Of a stretch of 64,000 nucleotides of DNA, positions 19,196 through 28,952 are shown piece after piece. Below the pieces are notes generated by a model. The model worked only from the letters and a program-made list of their open reading frames with translations, was not told the DNA's origin and ran no database searches. The position numbers and the translations under genes are program-made. This DNA is from Hyphomicrobiales bacterium (GTDB taxonomy: Bacteria; Pseudomonadota; Alphaproteobacteria; Rhizobiales; Rhodobiaceae). Every line of letters begins with the position of its first letter. Position 1 is the stretch's first letter. The stretch covers positions 611,118 to 675,117 of the forward strand of contig PKTR01000001.1 in NCBI GenBank assembly GCA_002869065.1, given 5' to 3'.

Positions 19196-19525
19196 ATGAA
19201 CTGGACCGAGATCGGCACGATCAACGATATCCCGCGCCGTGGCGCCCGCTGCATCAACACACCGTCCGGCAAGGTCGCCGTGTTCCGCACCATCGATGAC
19301 GAAGTCTACGCCATCGAGGACCGCTGCCCGCACAAGGGCGGCCCACTCAGCCAGGGCATCGTGCACGGCGCATCCGTGACCTGCCCGCTGCACAACTGGG
19401 TGATCTCGCTGGAAACCGGCAAGGCGCAGGGCGCCGACGAGGGCAAGGTCAAGACGATTCCGGCCAAGGTCGAGAACGGAACCCTGTTCGTCTGCCTCGA
19501 CGGGCTTGGACTGGCGGCAGCCTGA
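19196..19525 (+). CDS. nirD: Nitrite reductase small subunit NirD (Rieske-type)
   Basis: A 109-residue Rieske-fold protein, partner of NirB. It keeps CPHKGG and CPLHNW, spaced as in a true [2Fe-2S] Rieske protein, whereas many NirD proteins have lost these ligands. Its start is 9 bases after the nirB stop with GGAGG before it. It is followed by nasA. Confidence 0.94.
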   Translation: MNWTEIGTINDIPRRGARCINTPSGKVAVFRTIDDEVYAIEDRCPHKGGPLSQGIVHGASVTCPLHNWVISLETGKAQGADEGKVKTIPAKVENGTLFVCLDGLGLAAA

Positions 19526-19595
19526 CAAACGGGTAGGGGACACGTCCCCTCCCTCAGATCTGGGCATGGACACGCGTGCGGAAAAGGAAGTCGTA

Positions 19596-22262
19596 ATGGG
19601 CGAGGCCAGAACTGTTCGGACCACCTGCCCCTATTGCGGTGTCGGGTGCGGGATCCTGGCAACGCCCGACGCCGATGGAACGGTCTCGATCAAGGGCGAC
19701 CCGGACCACCCGGCAAACTATGTGCGCCTGTGCTCGAAAGGCTCAGCACTTGGTGAGACCTTCGGCCTTGAGGGGCGGCTGCTTGAGCCGCAGATCGATG
19801 GCCGCAAGGCGGGCTGGAACGAGGCGCTCGAACTGGTCGCATCCCGGTTCAACGATGCGATCGCCGAATACGGCCCGGATTCCGTAGCGTTCTACGTCTC
19901 GGGCCAAATCCTGACCGAGGACTACTACGTCGCCAACAAGCTGATGAAGGGCTATATCGGTTCGGCGAATATCGACACGAATTCAAGGCTTTGCATGGCC
20001 TCATCGGTGGCCGGTCACCGTCGCGCTTTCGGCACCGACACCGTGCCGGGTTCTTATGAAGATCTGGAACAAGCCGACCTGCTGATCCTTGTCGGCTCCA
20101 ACCTCGCCTGGTGCCACCCAGTGATCTACCAGCGCATCGCAGCCGCCAAGAAGGCACGTCCGAACATGCGCGTCGTGCTGATCGACCCGCGCGCCACCAT
20201 GACCGCATCGATTGCCGATACCCACCTCGCCATCAAGCCCGACGGCGACGCGGCGCTCTTCGTCGGCCTCCTGAACCACCTCGATGAGGTCGGCGCCATC
20301 GATACGGCTTATGTGCGCGACCACACCACCGGCTTCGTCGACGCCCTTCACGCCGCGCGGAACTGGCCGGTGGAGGCCGTTGCCGCGGCGACCGGCTTGC
20401 GGCCGTCGGAGATCGCCGAGTTCTACCGCCGGTTCGCGGCGACCGAAAAGGTCGTAACCGTCTACAGCCAGGGGGTGAACCAGTCGTCGATCGGCACCGA
20501 CAAGGTCAATGCGATCATCAACTGCCATCTCGCGACCGGACGGATCGGGCAGGAAGGGATGGGGCCGTTCTCCGTCACCGGCCAGCCGAACGCAATGGGC
20601 GGCCGTGAGGTCGGCGGGCTTGCCAACATGCTCGCCTGTCACATGGATATCGAGAACCCGCAACACCGCGACACCGTCCAGCGCTTCTGGCAATCGCCGC
20701 ACGTCCCCGACAAGCCGGGCCTCAAAGCCGTCGATCTGTTCAAGGCCGTCGGTGAGGGCAAGATCAAGGCAGTGTGGATCATGGCGACCAACCCGGTCGT
20801 CTCGCTGCCTGACGCCGATGCCGTCGAAGCCGCGATCAAGGCGTGCCCCTTCGTCGTCGTCTCCGACATTCTCGACACGACCGACACGATCCGCCATGCG
20901 CACGTCAAGCTGCCCGCCGCAGGCTGGGGCGAGAAGGACGGAACCGTCACCAACTCCGAGCGCATGATCTCGCGCCAGCGGGGAATCGTTCCGCTGCCGG
21001 GCGAGGCCCGTCCGGACTGGTGGATCGTCACCGAGGTCGCTCGCCGAATGGGCTATGCCGACGCCTTCGCCTTTGAAAGCGCCGCCGACATTTTCCGCGA
21101 ATATGCGCAGATGTCGGCCTTCGAGAACGACGATACGCGCGACTTCGATATCGGCGCGCTCTCCTTCATCGATGATGATGCATTTGACGCACTGAAACCC
21201 TCTTTCTGGCCGTGGAAGGCTGGCGCGGACGAGGGTGCCACACGCTTCTTCGCGACCGGTGGGTTCTACACGCCCGACCGCAAGGCGCGCATGATTGCCG
21301 TTGAAGGCGTAGCCGCGACGCGGACGTCTACCGACTACCCCCTTGTGCTGAATACCGGCCGCGTGCGTGACCACTGGCACACGATGACGCGCACGGCATT
21401 GAGCCCGCGGCTGTCCTCACACATCGCCGAGCCATATGCCGAGCTCAATCCGGCCGACGCAGCTGAACTCGGTATCGCCCACGCGGACCTTGTTTCAGTC
21501 ACATCGGTGCATGGCGATGTCGTCGTCCGCGCACTGATTTCAACGCGTCAGGCGAGGGGCTCCGTCTTCGTTCCCATGCACTGGAACGATGCCTACGCCT
21601 CACACGCTCGCATCGGTGCCGCCGTCGCCCCGGTCACCGACCCGTTTTCCGGCCAACCGGCGTCGAAGCATGTCGCCGCACGGGTCACCCGCTATCAGCC
21701 GGCGCTGTATGGCTTCGCCGTTCTCGCGGAACGTCCAACCAAGGTCAATGCGTCCTACTGGGCGCTTGCGAAGGCAAACAACGGATGGCGCCTGGAATTC
21801 GCGCTTGATGAACACACGAGCGACCCGGCTGCCTTCGCGCGTGAACTGTTCGGAGCAGGGGAAGGCGCCGAGCCTTTGGCCTATCACGATGGCCGCCTCG
21901 GCCACGAACGGATCGCACTGTTCGACGGCGCACGCCTCCTGGGCGCGCTGTTCCTGTCGCCCAATCCTGTGCCGGTCTCGCGCACAAGCGTCATTGGCGA
22001 CCTCGGCAAGGATTTCGAGAACCGCCAGGCGCGCTTCCGCGTGATTGCCGGACGTCCCGGACAGGACCGGCCCGACCCGGGCGCGATCGTCTGTTCCTGC
22101 TTCGCCGTCGGTGTCAATCAGATCATCGAAGCGGTCCAGTCCGGCCGTTGCGCCACAGTTGACGACATCGGTACTGCGCTGAAGGCCGGAACCAACTGCG
22201 GCTCATGCAAGGCCGAGATCGCCGAGATCATCGCGACCCATCAGCTCCGCGCCGGCGAATAG
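19596..22262 (+). CDS. nasA: Assimilatory nitrate reductase, catalytic subunit NasA
   Basis: NasA reduces nitrate to nitrite in the cytoplasm with a molybdenum bis-MGD cofactor. The N-terminal [4Fe-4S] ligands are in CPYCGVGCG, with a later cysteine in LCSKG. The molybdenum-ligand cysteine is in SRLCMASSVAGH. The last about 60 residues form a BFD-like [2Fe-2S] domain (CSCFAVG...NCGSC). I chose the ATG at 19596 because AAAAGGAAG precedes it and it gives the usual start MGEARTVRTTCPYC (888 residues); an upstream in-frame ATG at 19566 is possible. It is the last gene of the operon. Confidence 0.95.
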   Translation: MGEARTVRTTCPYCGVGCGILATPDADGTVSIKGDPDHPANYVRLCSKGSALGETFGLEGRLLEPQIDGRKAGWNEALELVASRFNDAIAEYGPDSVAFYVSGQILTEDYYVANKLMKGYIGSANIDTNSRLCMASSVAGHRRAFGTDTVPGSYEDLEQADLLILVGSNLAWCHPVIYQRIAAAKKARPNMRVVLIDPRATMTASIADTHLAIKPDGDAALFVGLLNHLDEVGAIDTAYVRDHTTGFVDALHAARNWPVEAVAAATGLRPSEIAEFYRRFAATEKVVTVYSQGVNQSSIGTDKVNAIINCHLATGRIGQEGMGPFSVTGQPNAMGGREVGGLANMLACHMDIENPQHRDTVQRFWQSPHVPDKPGLKAVDLFKAVGEGKIKAVWIMATNPVVSLPDADAVEAAIKACPFVVVSDILDTTDTIRHAHVKLPAAGWGEKDGTVTNSERMISRQRGIVPLPGEARPDWWIVTEVARRMGYADAFAFESAADIFREYAQMSAFENDDTRDFDIGALSFIDDDAFDALKPSFWPWKAGADEGATRFFATGGFYTPDRKARMIAVEGVAATRTSTDYPLVLNTGRVRDHWHTMTRTALSPRLSSHIAEPYAELNPADAAELGIAHADLVSVTSVHGDVVVRALISTRQARGSVFVPMHWNDAYASHARIGAAVAPVTDPFSGQPASKHVAARVTRYQPALYGFAVLAERPTKVNASYWALAKANNGWRLEFALDEHTSDPAAFARELFGAGEGAEPLAYHDGRLGHERIALFDGARLLGALFLSPNPVPVSRTSVIGDLGKDFENRQARFRVIAGRPGQDRPDPGAIVCSCFAVGVNQIIEAVQSGRCATVDDIGTALKAGTNCGSCKAEIAEIIATHQLRAGE

Positions 22263-22579
22263 AAGCGCCCGTTGCGCGCCACCAACCGAACGACCCGTAG
22301 ATCAAGCCTTGGTCGATATGCGCGTAGTAACGCGGACGTGCGAGCAACGAACTCCGATCAGTGAGCGTCCGCGAGAGGCGCGCGCGTCAGAACCGAGAGG
22401 GGACGCTCAGCACGTATGAACCTGCGAAACACCACTCCCAGCACCGCACAAGCGGGATTCGCATAAGATAGATTATGGAATAACTTGGTTTAGCCAGACG
22501 GCAGAACGGACACGTACAAAACAGCATATCAGCATGCCAATTCAATATGATATGGCCGTTTCCGACTCCACTTGCGGCG
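22263..22579. other. Convergent intergenic region with one stem-loop
   Basis: No gene is supported here. A 9-bp stem TGAGCGTCC (22362-22370) / GGACGCTCA (22401-22409) with a 30-base loop is the only structure I see. It has no T-run on either strand, so it is not a clear terminator for nasA or for the converging MBL gene. Confidence 0.6.
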
Positions 22580-23398
22580 TCAGAGTTCGTCTGCACCCTC
22601 TACCTGGAACGTCATGCCGTCATAGCCCGGCTCGAACCCTTCAGGCAGTCGTGCCTTCAGCGTCTCATAGTCGAGCGTATTGTGCATGTGGGTCAGGATC
22701 GTGCGCCGCGCGCCCATCTGCTCAGAAAGAGCGATCGCCTGATCCACCGACAAATGGCTCGGATGCGGCGTCTCGCGCAGTGCGCCGATTATCCACGTAT
22801 CGAGCCCGCGCACGGCGTCGTGCGACTCTTCCGGCAGCTCGTGCAGATCCGTCGAATACGCAAAAGAGCCGAAGCGGAAGCCGAGCGAATGGATGCTGCC
22901 GTGCAGCTGACGGAAGATCTGCGCGGTGATCGGCCCACCGTCGCCGTCAATCGTCAGCGTTTCACCAACATGGATACGGTGATCATCGAGGATCGGCGGA
23001 TAGTTGTAATTATGTGGCGAAACAAAGCAGTACTCGAACGCCGCCTGAACCCGTTCCGCCGTATCGGCGTCCATATAGACCTTCACGCGCTGTTTCCGGT
23101 TCAGCACGAAGGCGCGCAGATCGTCGATCCCGTGAATGTGGTCGGCGTGCGGATGCGTATAGAGCACCGCATCGACCCAATCGACATTCGCCGCGATCAT
23201 CTGCTCGCGCATGTCCGGGCCGGTATCGATCAGCACCCGCGTGACCTTGTCCGGTCCGGCGCGGCGTTCGACCAGCAACGATGCGCGGCTGCGTTTGTTC
23301 TTCGGATTGGTCGGATCGCAGGAACCCCAGTCATTACCGATACGTGGCACGCCGGGCGACGATCCGCAGCCGAGAATGGTGACGTCGAGCGCCGCCAT
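22580..23398 (-). CDS. MBL-fold metallo-hydrolase (PhnP-like phosphodiesterase family)
   Basis: A 272-residue metallo-beta-lactamase-fold hydrolase. It has the metal-binding motif THPHADH in the N-terminal half, followed by YSTDLHELPEES and the later histidines in ILTHMHNTLDY. The start MAALDVTILGCGSSPGVPRI resembles PhnP-type cyclic phosphodiesterases. The gene is the distal member of tmk-holB-metG-tatD-mbl, a common rhizobial order, with its ATG adjacent to the tatD stop. The physiological substrate is unknown. Confidence 0.88.
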   Translation of the reverse strand: MAALDVTILGCGSSPGVPRIGNDWGSCDPTNPKNKRSRASLLVERRAGPDKVTRVLIDTGPDMREQMIAANVDWVDAVLYTHPHADHIHGIDDLRAFVLNRKQRVKVYMDADTAERVQAAFEYCFVSPHNYNYPPILDDHRIHVGETLTIDGDGGPITAQIFRQLHGSIHSLGFRFGSFAYSTDLHELPEESHDAVRGLDTWIIGALRETPHPSHLSVDQAIALSEQMGARRTILTHMHNTLDYETLKARLPEGFEPGYDGMTFQVEGADEL

Positions 23399-24211
23399 TT
23401 ATTCACCGGCTCCAACTGCGGACATGACTTTAATATTCTGCGGAACCTTATTGAAAATTCGATAGAAATTGCCCGTTGTTAATGTTGCGATTTCGGCCGT
23501 ATCAACGCCCCGAACATCGGCCAGAACGGACGCCGTATGTGCCACATAAGCCGGCTCGTTGCGCGATCCGCGCTTCGGCACCGGCGCGAGATAGGGCGCG
23601 TCGGTCTCGACCAGCAGCCGGTCGGCCGGAAGCTCGGCGGCGACGGCGCGAAGCTCATCCGCCTTTTTGAAGGTCAGGATGCCGGAGAACGACACGTAGT
23701 GCCCGAGTTCGACGGCAGCGAGTGCAAGCTCCCGCGTCGACGAGAAGCAATGCAGGAGGGCCGGGAAGGCCCCCTCCTCGCTTTCCTCACGCAGCATCGC
23801 GATCATGTCGTCGTCGGCATCGCGCGAATGAATGACGAGCGGCAACCCGGTCTCGCGCGCCGCATGGATGTGCTCGCGGAACTGACGCTGCTGCACCTCA
23901 CGCGGCGAATGATCGTAGAAATAGTCGAGACCCGCTTCGCCGATCGCCACCACCTTCGGATGCTCCGCCATACGGACGAGGATGTCCGACGTCACGTCGG
24001 TTTCCTCAGCCGCATTGTGCGGATGCGTGCCGACCGAGCAGAAGATCGTGTCGAAGCGTTCGGCGACCGCGAGGATCTTGTCGAACTGCTTCACCCGCGT
24101 GCAGATCGTCACCATCCGTCCAACGCCGGCCTCCGTCGCACGGGCGACGACCTCGTCCAGCTCCTCGGCAAAGTCGGGGAAATCGAGATGGCAGTGACTA
24201 TCGACGAGCAT
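23399..24211 (-). CDS. tatD: TatD family metal-dependent hydrolase (DNase)
   Basis: A 270-residue TIM-barrel hydrolase of the TatD/YcfH family. It has the N-terminal metal motif DSHCHLDF, GEAGLDYF and the later HSRDAD and ETDAPYLAP segments. Members show 3'-5' exonuclease or DNase activity in vitro. I chose the ATG that overlaps the metG stop by one base (TGATG); a TTG one codon upstream is possible. Translational coupling to metG is likely. Confidence 0.93.
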   Translation of the reverse strand: MLVDSHCHLDFPDFAEELDEVVARATEAGVGRMVTICTRVKQFDKILAVAERFDTIFCSVGTHPHNAAEETDVTSDILVRMAEHPKVVAIGEAGLDYFYDHSPREVQQRQFREHIHAARETGLPLVIHSRDADDDMIAMLREESEEGAFPALLHCFSSTRELALAAVELGHYVSFSGILTFKKADELRAVAAELPADRLLVETDAPYLAPVPKRGSRNEPAYVAHTASVLADVRGVDTAEIATLTTGNFYRIFNKVPQNIKVMSAVGAGE

Positions 24212-25767
24212 CAAGCCTCCGGCTCTTCTTCAACATAGCGCGGGAACACCGGTGACGGCTTCGGCAGCACGGTGCCTCCGGCCAGCCGGCCAGCGGCGCC
24301 GAGCTGAGCGAAGTCCCGCTTGTCGGTGTCGACGCCAAGCACGTCGAGCAGCTTCGCCGCGCTCTCCGGCATCACCGGCTGCGCCAGGATCGCCACCTGG
24401 CGGATCACTTCAGCCGTTACATAGAGCACGGTTCCCATACGGGCAGGGTCCGTCTTGCGCAGCGCCCAGGGCTCCTGCGCCGTGAAATAGCGATTGGCCT
24501 CGGCAACGGTCGCCCAGACGGTCGACAGCGCCTGATGGATCTCCTGCTTGTCCATCGCCTTGCGGCAGGTTTCGAGCATCGCGTCGGCCTGCGCCAGCAT
24601 GGCGTTGTCCTCGGCCGAGAACTCGCCCGGCACCGGCAGCTCGCCGTCAAGGTTCTTGGCGATCATCGACAGCGAACGCTGCGCCAGATTGCCAAGATCG
24701 TTGGCGAGGTCGGCATTGATGCGATTGACGATGGCCTCGTGGCTGTAATTGCCGTCCTGGCCGAACGGCACTTCGCGAAGGAAGAAGTAGCGCACCTGGT
24801 CGACGCCATAGGCCGCGATCAAGGAATGCGGGTCGATGACGTTGCCGACCGACTTCGACATCTTCTCACCGCGATTGAACAGGAAGCCGTGCGCGAAAAC
24901 GCGCTTCGGCAGGTCGATCCCCGCCGACATCAGGAACGCCGGCCAGTAGACGGCGTGGAAGCGCACGATGTCCTTGCCGATGACGTGGACATTCGCCGGC
25001 CAGTAGCGCTTGAACTTCTCGTTCTCCATGTCGGGATAGCCGACACCGGTGATGTAGTTGGTCAGCGCGTCGACCCAGACATACATGACGTGGCCCGGAT
25101 GGCCCGGCACCGGGATGCCCCAGTCAAACGTCGTGCGCGACATCGACAGGTCGCGAAGGCCCGATTTGACGAAGCTCACAACCTCGTTGCGGCGCTCGTC
25201 CGGGCCGATGAAGTCCGGGTTGGCGGCATAGTGGTCGAGCAGCGGCTTCTCGTAGGCCGACAGCTTGAAGAAGAAGCTCTCTTCCTCGACCCATTCGACC
25301 GGCGAACCCTGCGGGCCGTAGCGCACGCCGTCTTCGCGCACCGTGGTCTCGGATTCCGCGTAGTAGGCTTCGTCGCGCACCGAGTACCAGCCGGAATACT
25401 TGTCGAGATAGATATCGCCCTTTTCCAGCATCTCGTTCCAGATCGCCGTCACCGACTTGTAGTGGCGCTCCTGGGTGGTACGGATGAAGTCGTCATTCGA
25501 ACAATTCAGCGCCTCGGCCATTTTCATGAACAGCGGCGCCTGCTGGTCGGCGAAGTCGCGAACAGCGAGGTCCTTGCCCGCCGCGGTCTGCTGCATCTTC
25601 TGGCCGTGCTCGTCGGTGCCGGTAAGGAAGAAGACGTCGTACCCGTCAAGCCGCTTGAACCGGGCAAGCGCGTCGGTCGCGATAATCTCGTAGGCATGAC
25701 CGATATGCGGCGCGCCGTTCGGGTAGGAAATCGCTGTGGTGATGTAGAATTTCTGTTTCTCGGTCAT
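24211..25767 (-). CDS. metG: Methionyl-tRNA synthetase
   Basis: Charges tRNA-Met with methionine. The class I HIGH signature is in [11 protein letters not shown] and the KMSKS loop is in [11 protein letters not shown]. At 518 residues it is the shorter rhizobial type without the C-terminal EMAP-like tRNA-binding domain. I chose the ATG at 25767, preceded by AAGG and giving [12 protein letters not shown]; an in-frame TTG lies five codons upstream. It sits between holB and tatD. Confidence 0.96.
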   Translation of the reverse strand: MTEKQKFYITTAISYPNGAPHIGHAYEIIATDALARFKRLDGYDVFFLTGTDEHGQKMQQTAAGKDLAVRDFADQQAPLFMKMAEALNCSNDDFIRTTQERHYKSVTAIWNEMLEKGDIYLDKYSGWYSVRDEAYYAESETTVREDGVRYGPQGSPVEWVEEESFFFKLSAYEKPLLDHYAANPDFIGPDERRNEVVSFVKSGLRDLSMSRTTFDWGIPVPGHPGHVMYVWVDALTNYITGVGYPDMENEKFKRYWPANVHVIGKDIVRFHAVYWPAFLMSAGIDLPKRVFAHGFLFNRGEKMSKSVGNVIDPHSLIAAYGVDQVRYFFLREVPFGQDGNYSHEAIVNRINADLANDLGNLAQRSLSMIAKNLDGELPVPGEFSAEDNAMLAQADAMLETCRKAMDKQEIHQALSTVWATVAEANRYFTAQEPWALRKTDPARMGTVLYVTAEVIRQVAILAQPVMPESAAKLLDVLGVDTDKRDFAQLGAAGRLAGGTVLPKPSPVFPRYVEEEPEA

Positions 25768-25806
25768 GACCGTGCCTTGCAAATGGCGACGCTTCGCGCG
25801 TCTGTC

Positions 25807-26892
25807 TTATGTTTGCTGCGGGGATAGCGAATTTCGCGCTGCTTCCGCAAGTGTGTGAAGGATATCGAAGACCGCCTGCTTGCGGTCGAGATTGAAAACG
25901 TCGGTTTCGCGTGCCACGCGCTCGACCTTCTCCCAGGCCTCGCTCCAGCCATAAAGGCCACCCGCCGCGACACCGCTTGCCGCGCCGTTGCGCACCTGCT
26001 CGGACAGCCAGTCGCGCACGAAGTCGACGAAAAGCGCGTAGGATTCCTCGGCGCCGCGCTCCGAAACCCGGTCGGCCAATGCGTGTACCGCGCGCCGATC
26101 GAGTGCCGGAAAGTGCCGCGTGACGGCTTCCAGCCCCGACCAGATCTCGACGCCGTTGGAGGCAAGCAGAACGAGGGCCCGACGCAGACTGCCGCGCGCC
26201 AATGCCGCAGCCCGGCTGACGGCATCGCCCTTGGCCGCCGCACCGACGGGTGTTGCAGCCGCCTGCTCGCGGATGTCGGCTTCGCCGAGCGAACGCAGCA
26301 CCAGCTTGCGGCAGCGCGACCGGATCGTCGGCAACAGTCGGCCGGGCATGTGTGACAGCACCAGGAACAGCGCCCGAGGCGGCGGCTCCTCGAGGATTTT
26401 CAACAGCGCATTGGCGGCGTTCTGGTTCATGTCATCGGCTGCGTCGACGATGCAGATACGCCAGCCCCCTTCCCCGGCCGTGGTCTCGAACAGCGAGGTC
26501 GCGCGACGCACCTCGTCGACCGGCAGTTCGGTCATGAAGCGCTTGTTCTTCGGGTTCCACGGGCGGCGAAGGTGATAGAGATCGGCGTGGCTGCAGACCG
26601 CGACCTTGCGCGCAACCGGATGATCTTCCGGGATCGAAAGATCGTGGGCGTTCTGAACCTCGGGCGCCTTCGGATCGGGGTGCACAAGCACGAAGCGCGC
26701 GAAGCGAAATGCCAGCGTCGCCTTGCCGATGCCGCGCGGCCCGGACAGGATCCAGCCGTGATGAATGCGTCCGCTCTTGTAGCTCTGCAGCAGGTCTTCT
26801 TCGGCCTCGCGCTGACCGATCAGCTCGGTTTGCGCACGCGGCAGCACGATGTCGTCGAGCGCATCGGCTTCGCCGGGAACGGCGTCGGTCAT
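25807..26892 (-). CDS. holB: DNA polymerase III, delta' subunit
   Basis: Clamp-loader subunit, 361 residues, AAA+ fold. It shows GPRGIGKAT (P-loop), a Walker-B-like IVDAADDM segment, the helix NAANALLKILEEPP and the SRC motif (IRSRCRKL). Its ATG overlaps the end of tmk by four bases, so the two are translationally coupled. metG follows after about 40 bases. Confidence 0.94.
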   Translation of the reverse strand: MTDAVPGEADALDDIVLPRAQTELIGQREAEEDLLQSYKSGRIHHGWILSGPRGIGKATLAFRFARFVLVHPDPKAPEVQNAHDLSIPEDHPVARKVAVCSHADLYHLRRPWNPKNKRFMTELPVDEVRRATSLFETTAGEGGWRICIVDAADDMNQNAANALLKILEEPPPRALFLVLSHMPGRLLPTIRSRCRKLVLRSLGEADIREQAAATPVGAAAKGDAVSRAAALARGSLRRALVLLASNGVEIWSGLEAVTRHFPALDRRAVHALADRVSERGAEESYALFVDFVRDWLSEQVRNGAASGVAAGGLYGWSEAWEKVERVARETDVFNLDRKQAVFDILHTLAEAARNSLSPQQT

Positions 26893-27551
26893 TCGCTGCC
26901 CTCCCCGGATTTCAGCACGCGTTCGCGGACCACCTGCCAGATGCGCGCTGCAATGGCGTCTGCATCGTCATTGGCAGCAATCACCGCGCACCGCTGCGGT
27001 TCATCCTGCGCGATCTGCAGAAACGCCTGCCGCCGCGTTTCGTGAACGCTGTGATCGTTGCGCTCGAAGCGGTCGGGATCGGTATCCCCATTCGCCTTGG
27101 CCCGTTCGGCAACGCGCGCGAGGCCGATGTCCACCGGTACATCGAGAATGAGGGTCAGATCCGGGTGGCGCGATCCGACCGCAATCGCCTGCAGGCGATC
27201 GATCAACGCGGTATCCACGTTGTCGCCGGCACCCTGATAGACACGTGTGGAATCATAGAAACGGTCGCACAGAACCCAGTCGCCGCGCGCCAGAGCCGGT
27301 TCGATGGTTTCATCGATATGATCGGCCCGCGCCGCCGCAAAAAGCGCAGCTTCCGTTGCCGGGCCAAGCGCCTCGGCCGCACCCGAGAGGAGAACATGGC
27401 GAATGGCTTCGGCGCCGGCTGAGCCACCCGGCTCGCGGGTCACGACAACGGCAATGCCTTCATCGCGCAAACGCTCGGCAAGACGCCGGATCTGCGTCGA
27501 TTTTCCCGCCCCTTCGCCGCCCTCGAAAGTGATGAATGTGCCGCGCACCAC
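26889..27551 (-). CDS. tmk: Thymidylate kinase
   Basis: Phosphorylates dTMP to dTDP. The 220-residue protein has the P-loop FEGGEGAGKST, the TREPGG motif and the DRFYDST motif of bacterial thymidylate kinases. It is the gene immediately downstream of the PBP5-like gene and overlaps holB by four bases. Confidence 0.96.
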   Translation of the reverse strand: MVRGTFITFEGGEGAGKSTQIRRLAERLRDEGIAVVVTREPGGSAGAEAIRHVLLSGAAEALGPATEAALFAAARADHIDETIEPALARGDWVLCDRFYDSTRVYQGAGDNVDTALIDRLQAIAVGSRHPDLTLILDVPVDIGLARVAERAKANGDTDPDRFERNDHSVHETRRQAFLQIAQDEPQRCAVIAANDDADAIAARIWQVVRERVLKSGEGSE

Positions 27552-27593
27552 CGGTCCCCTCGCCTTTGCCCCGGTTATAGGCGAGGCGTGCGG

Positions 27594-28799
27594 TCAATAC
27601 CACAGGCCGGCGAGCGCTTCGATCAGTCCATCCCGGGCTTTGTCGCCGAAGTCGCCGACAGGCATCGATTTCGCCGCATAAAGCGGGATGTTCTGGACGA
27701 TCGCGCCCTCATGGGTGACCTCGAGATGCGCGATCTCGTCGCCTTCCTTCACCGGCGCCGGGATCGGTCCGCGATAGACGACGCGGGCCTTGTAGCCCTT
27801 GCGGGTTGCGAGCGGCAGATAGGCCTTCACCGCGCCGCGCCCGACGACGGGGACATAGGTTTCTTCTCCGCCGAACACGCGGACTTCACCCACGGTTTCG
27901 CCTGCGGCAAAGAGCTGAACGTCCCCGAAGGAAGAAAACCCCCATTCGAACAGGGCCTTCGCCTGCTTCTCCCGCTCTTTCTTCGACGGCAGGCCGTAGA
28001 AAGCGAGAATGAGCCGCCGTCCGTCCTTGACCGCAGAGGCCACGGCGCCGAGCTCCTTGATGCTCGCTCCGCCGACCATCAGGCCGTCAATGCCGAAATT
28101 GCCCTCGATCAGGCTGTTCTTGTTGCGCTGGTAGATGTCGTTCCAGGTGAAATCCGGCTGTGAAAACATCGGATAGAATTGCGGATACGTCTTGATGATG
28201 TGGTTGGCGAGCTCGGCCATTTCGCGCGCCGTGACGTTCATGCGCTCGTCTTCATAGCCCATCGGATTGGTGAAGCGGGACCGCCGCAAACCCAGTTCCG
28301 TGGCCCGCACATTCATTCGTTCCGTAAACGCCTGCTCGGAGCCGGACAGCCCCTCGGCAAGCGCAATCGCCCCGTCATAGGCAATGTGAACGATCACGCC
28401 GCGAATGAGGTCGATCACCGGGACTTCCGATTTCAGCTTCGCGAACATCGTCGTCCGGCCCGCCGGTGCACCGCCTGTGCGCCACGCATATTCGCTGATC
28501 GCGATCGTCTGATCCTGGGTGAGTTCGCCCTTCTTGAGAGCGTCGAACACCACTTCGAGCGTCATCAGCAAAGCCATAGACGCCGGCGGAAAAAGCTGAT
28601 CGGCGTTCTTGGCGAAAAGAACGGCGCCGGTCTCGGATTCGATCAGGACCGCTTGCTTCGCGGCCGTCTCGAAGCCTTGCGCCTGCGCGCGTGGCAAGCT
28701 TGCCGATGCGCCGGCAATCACGCCGAGCGCGACAAGGAATAAATGCGCACAAAAGCGCACAGGACCGCGGACCTGCCGGCTCGATACTCTGAAATACAC
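27594..28799 (-). CDS. PBP5/6-like D-alanyl-D-alanine carboxypeptidase homologue, all catalytic motifs lost
   Basis: About 401 residues, exported, with N-terminal hydrophobic signal, peptidase S11 domain, PBP5 C-terminal beta domain (YVPVVGRG onward) and a C-terminal amphipathic helix ending in LIEALAGLWY. Alignment by eye to PBP5/DacC proteins gives SMAL at 74-77 where SxxK is required (serine kept, lysine lost), IAY at 139-141 where S-G-N is required, and MVG at 241-243 where K-T-G is required. Flanking family segments (EYAWRTGGAP, LIRGVIVH, EWGFSSF) are well kept. So the fold is probably intact and DD-carboxypeptidase activity probably absent. The start is uncertain: GTG at 28799 (GGAAGG at good spacing) or GTG at 28805. 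It lies between rlpA and tmk. Confidence 0.88.
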   Translation of the reverse strand: MYFRVSSRQVRGPVRFCAHLFLVALGVIAGASASLPRAQAQGFETAAKQAVLIESETGAVLFAKNADQLFPPASMALLMTLEVVFDALKKGELTQDQTIAISEYAWRTGGAPAGRTTMFAKLKSEVPVIDLIRGVIVHIAYDGAIALAEGLSGSEQAFTERMNVRATELGLRRSRFTNPMGYEDERMNVTAREMAELANHIIKTYPQFYPMFSQPDFTWNDIYQRNKNSLIEGNFGIDGLMVGGASIKELGAVASAVKDGRRLILAFYGLPSKKEREKQAKALFEWGFSSFGDVQLFAAGETVGEVRVFGGEETYVPVVGRGAVKAYLPLATRKGYKARVVYRGPIPAPVKEGDEIAHLEVTHEGAIVQNIPLYAAKSMPVGDFGDKARDGLIEALAGLWY

Positions 28800-28806
28800 G
28801 TCCACC

Positions 28807-28824
28807 CTTCCGGCGAACCGGAAG
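28807..28824 (-). other. Hairpin covering the ribosome site of the PBP5-like gene
   Basis: On the minus strand, CTTCCGG-TTCG-CCGGAAG is a perfect 7-bp stem with a UUCG loop. It contains the GGAAGG that best serves as ribosome site for the GTG start at 28799. It has no T-run. It could limit translation; this is inferred only from position. Confidence 0.5.
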
Positions 28825-28952
28825 CCTCCTCAACGTCCACCGGGTTTCCCAACCGACTCCCAAGGGTCGGCAGAGGTTCCGATTGGCGCAAAGCCGCATA
28901 CGTCTCCGGCCCTCAGCCGCAAACGCTCCCCGACGTCAAGTATAGCGAGTAA

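Noticed and set aside
16697-19624. A 975-codon open frame on the minus strand across nirB-nirD
   Set aside because: It is antisense to clearly conserved genes, has a composition typical of GC-rich shadow frames, and shows no recognisable domain.
22263-22579. Terminator for the nitrate operon
   Set aside because: The stem-loop at 22362-22409 has no T-run on either strand and a 30-base loop, so I list it only as structure.
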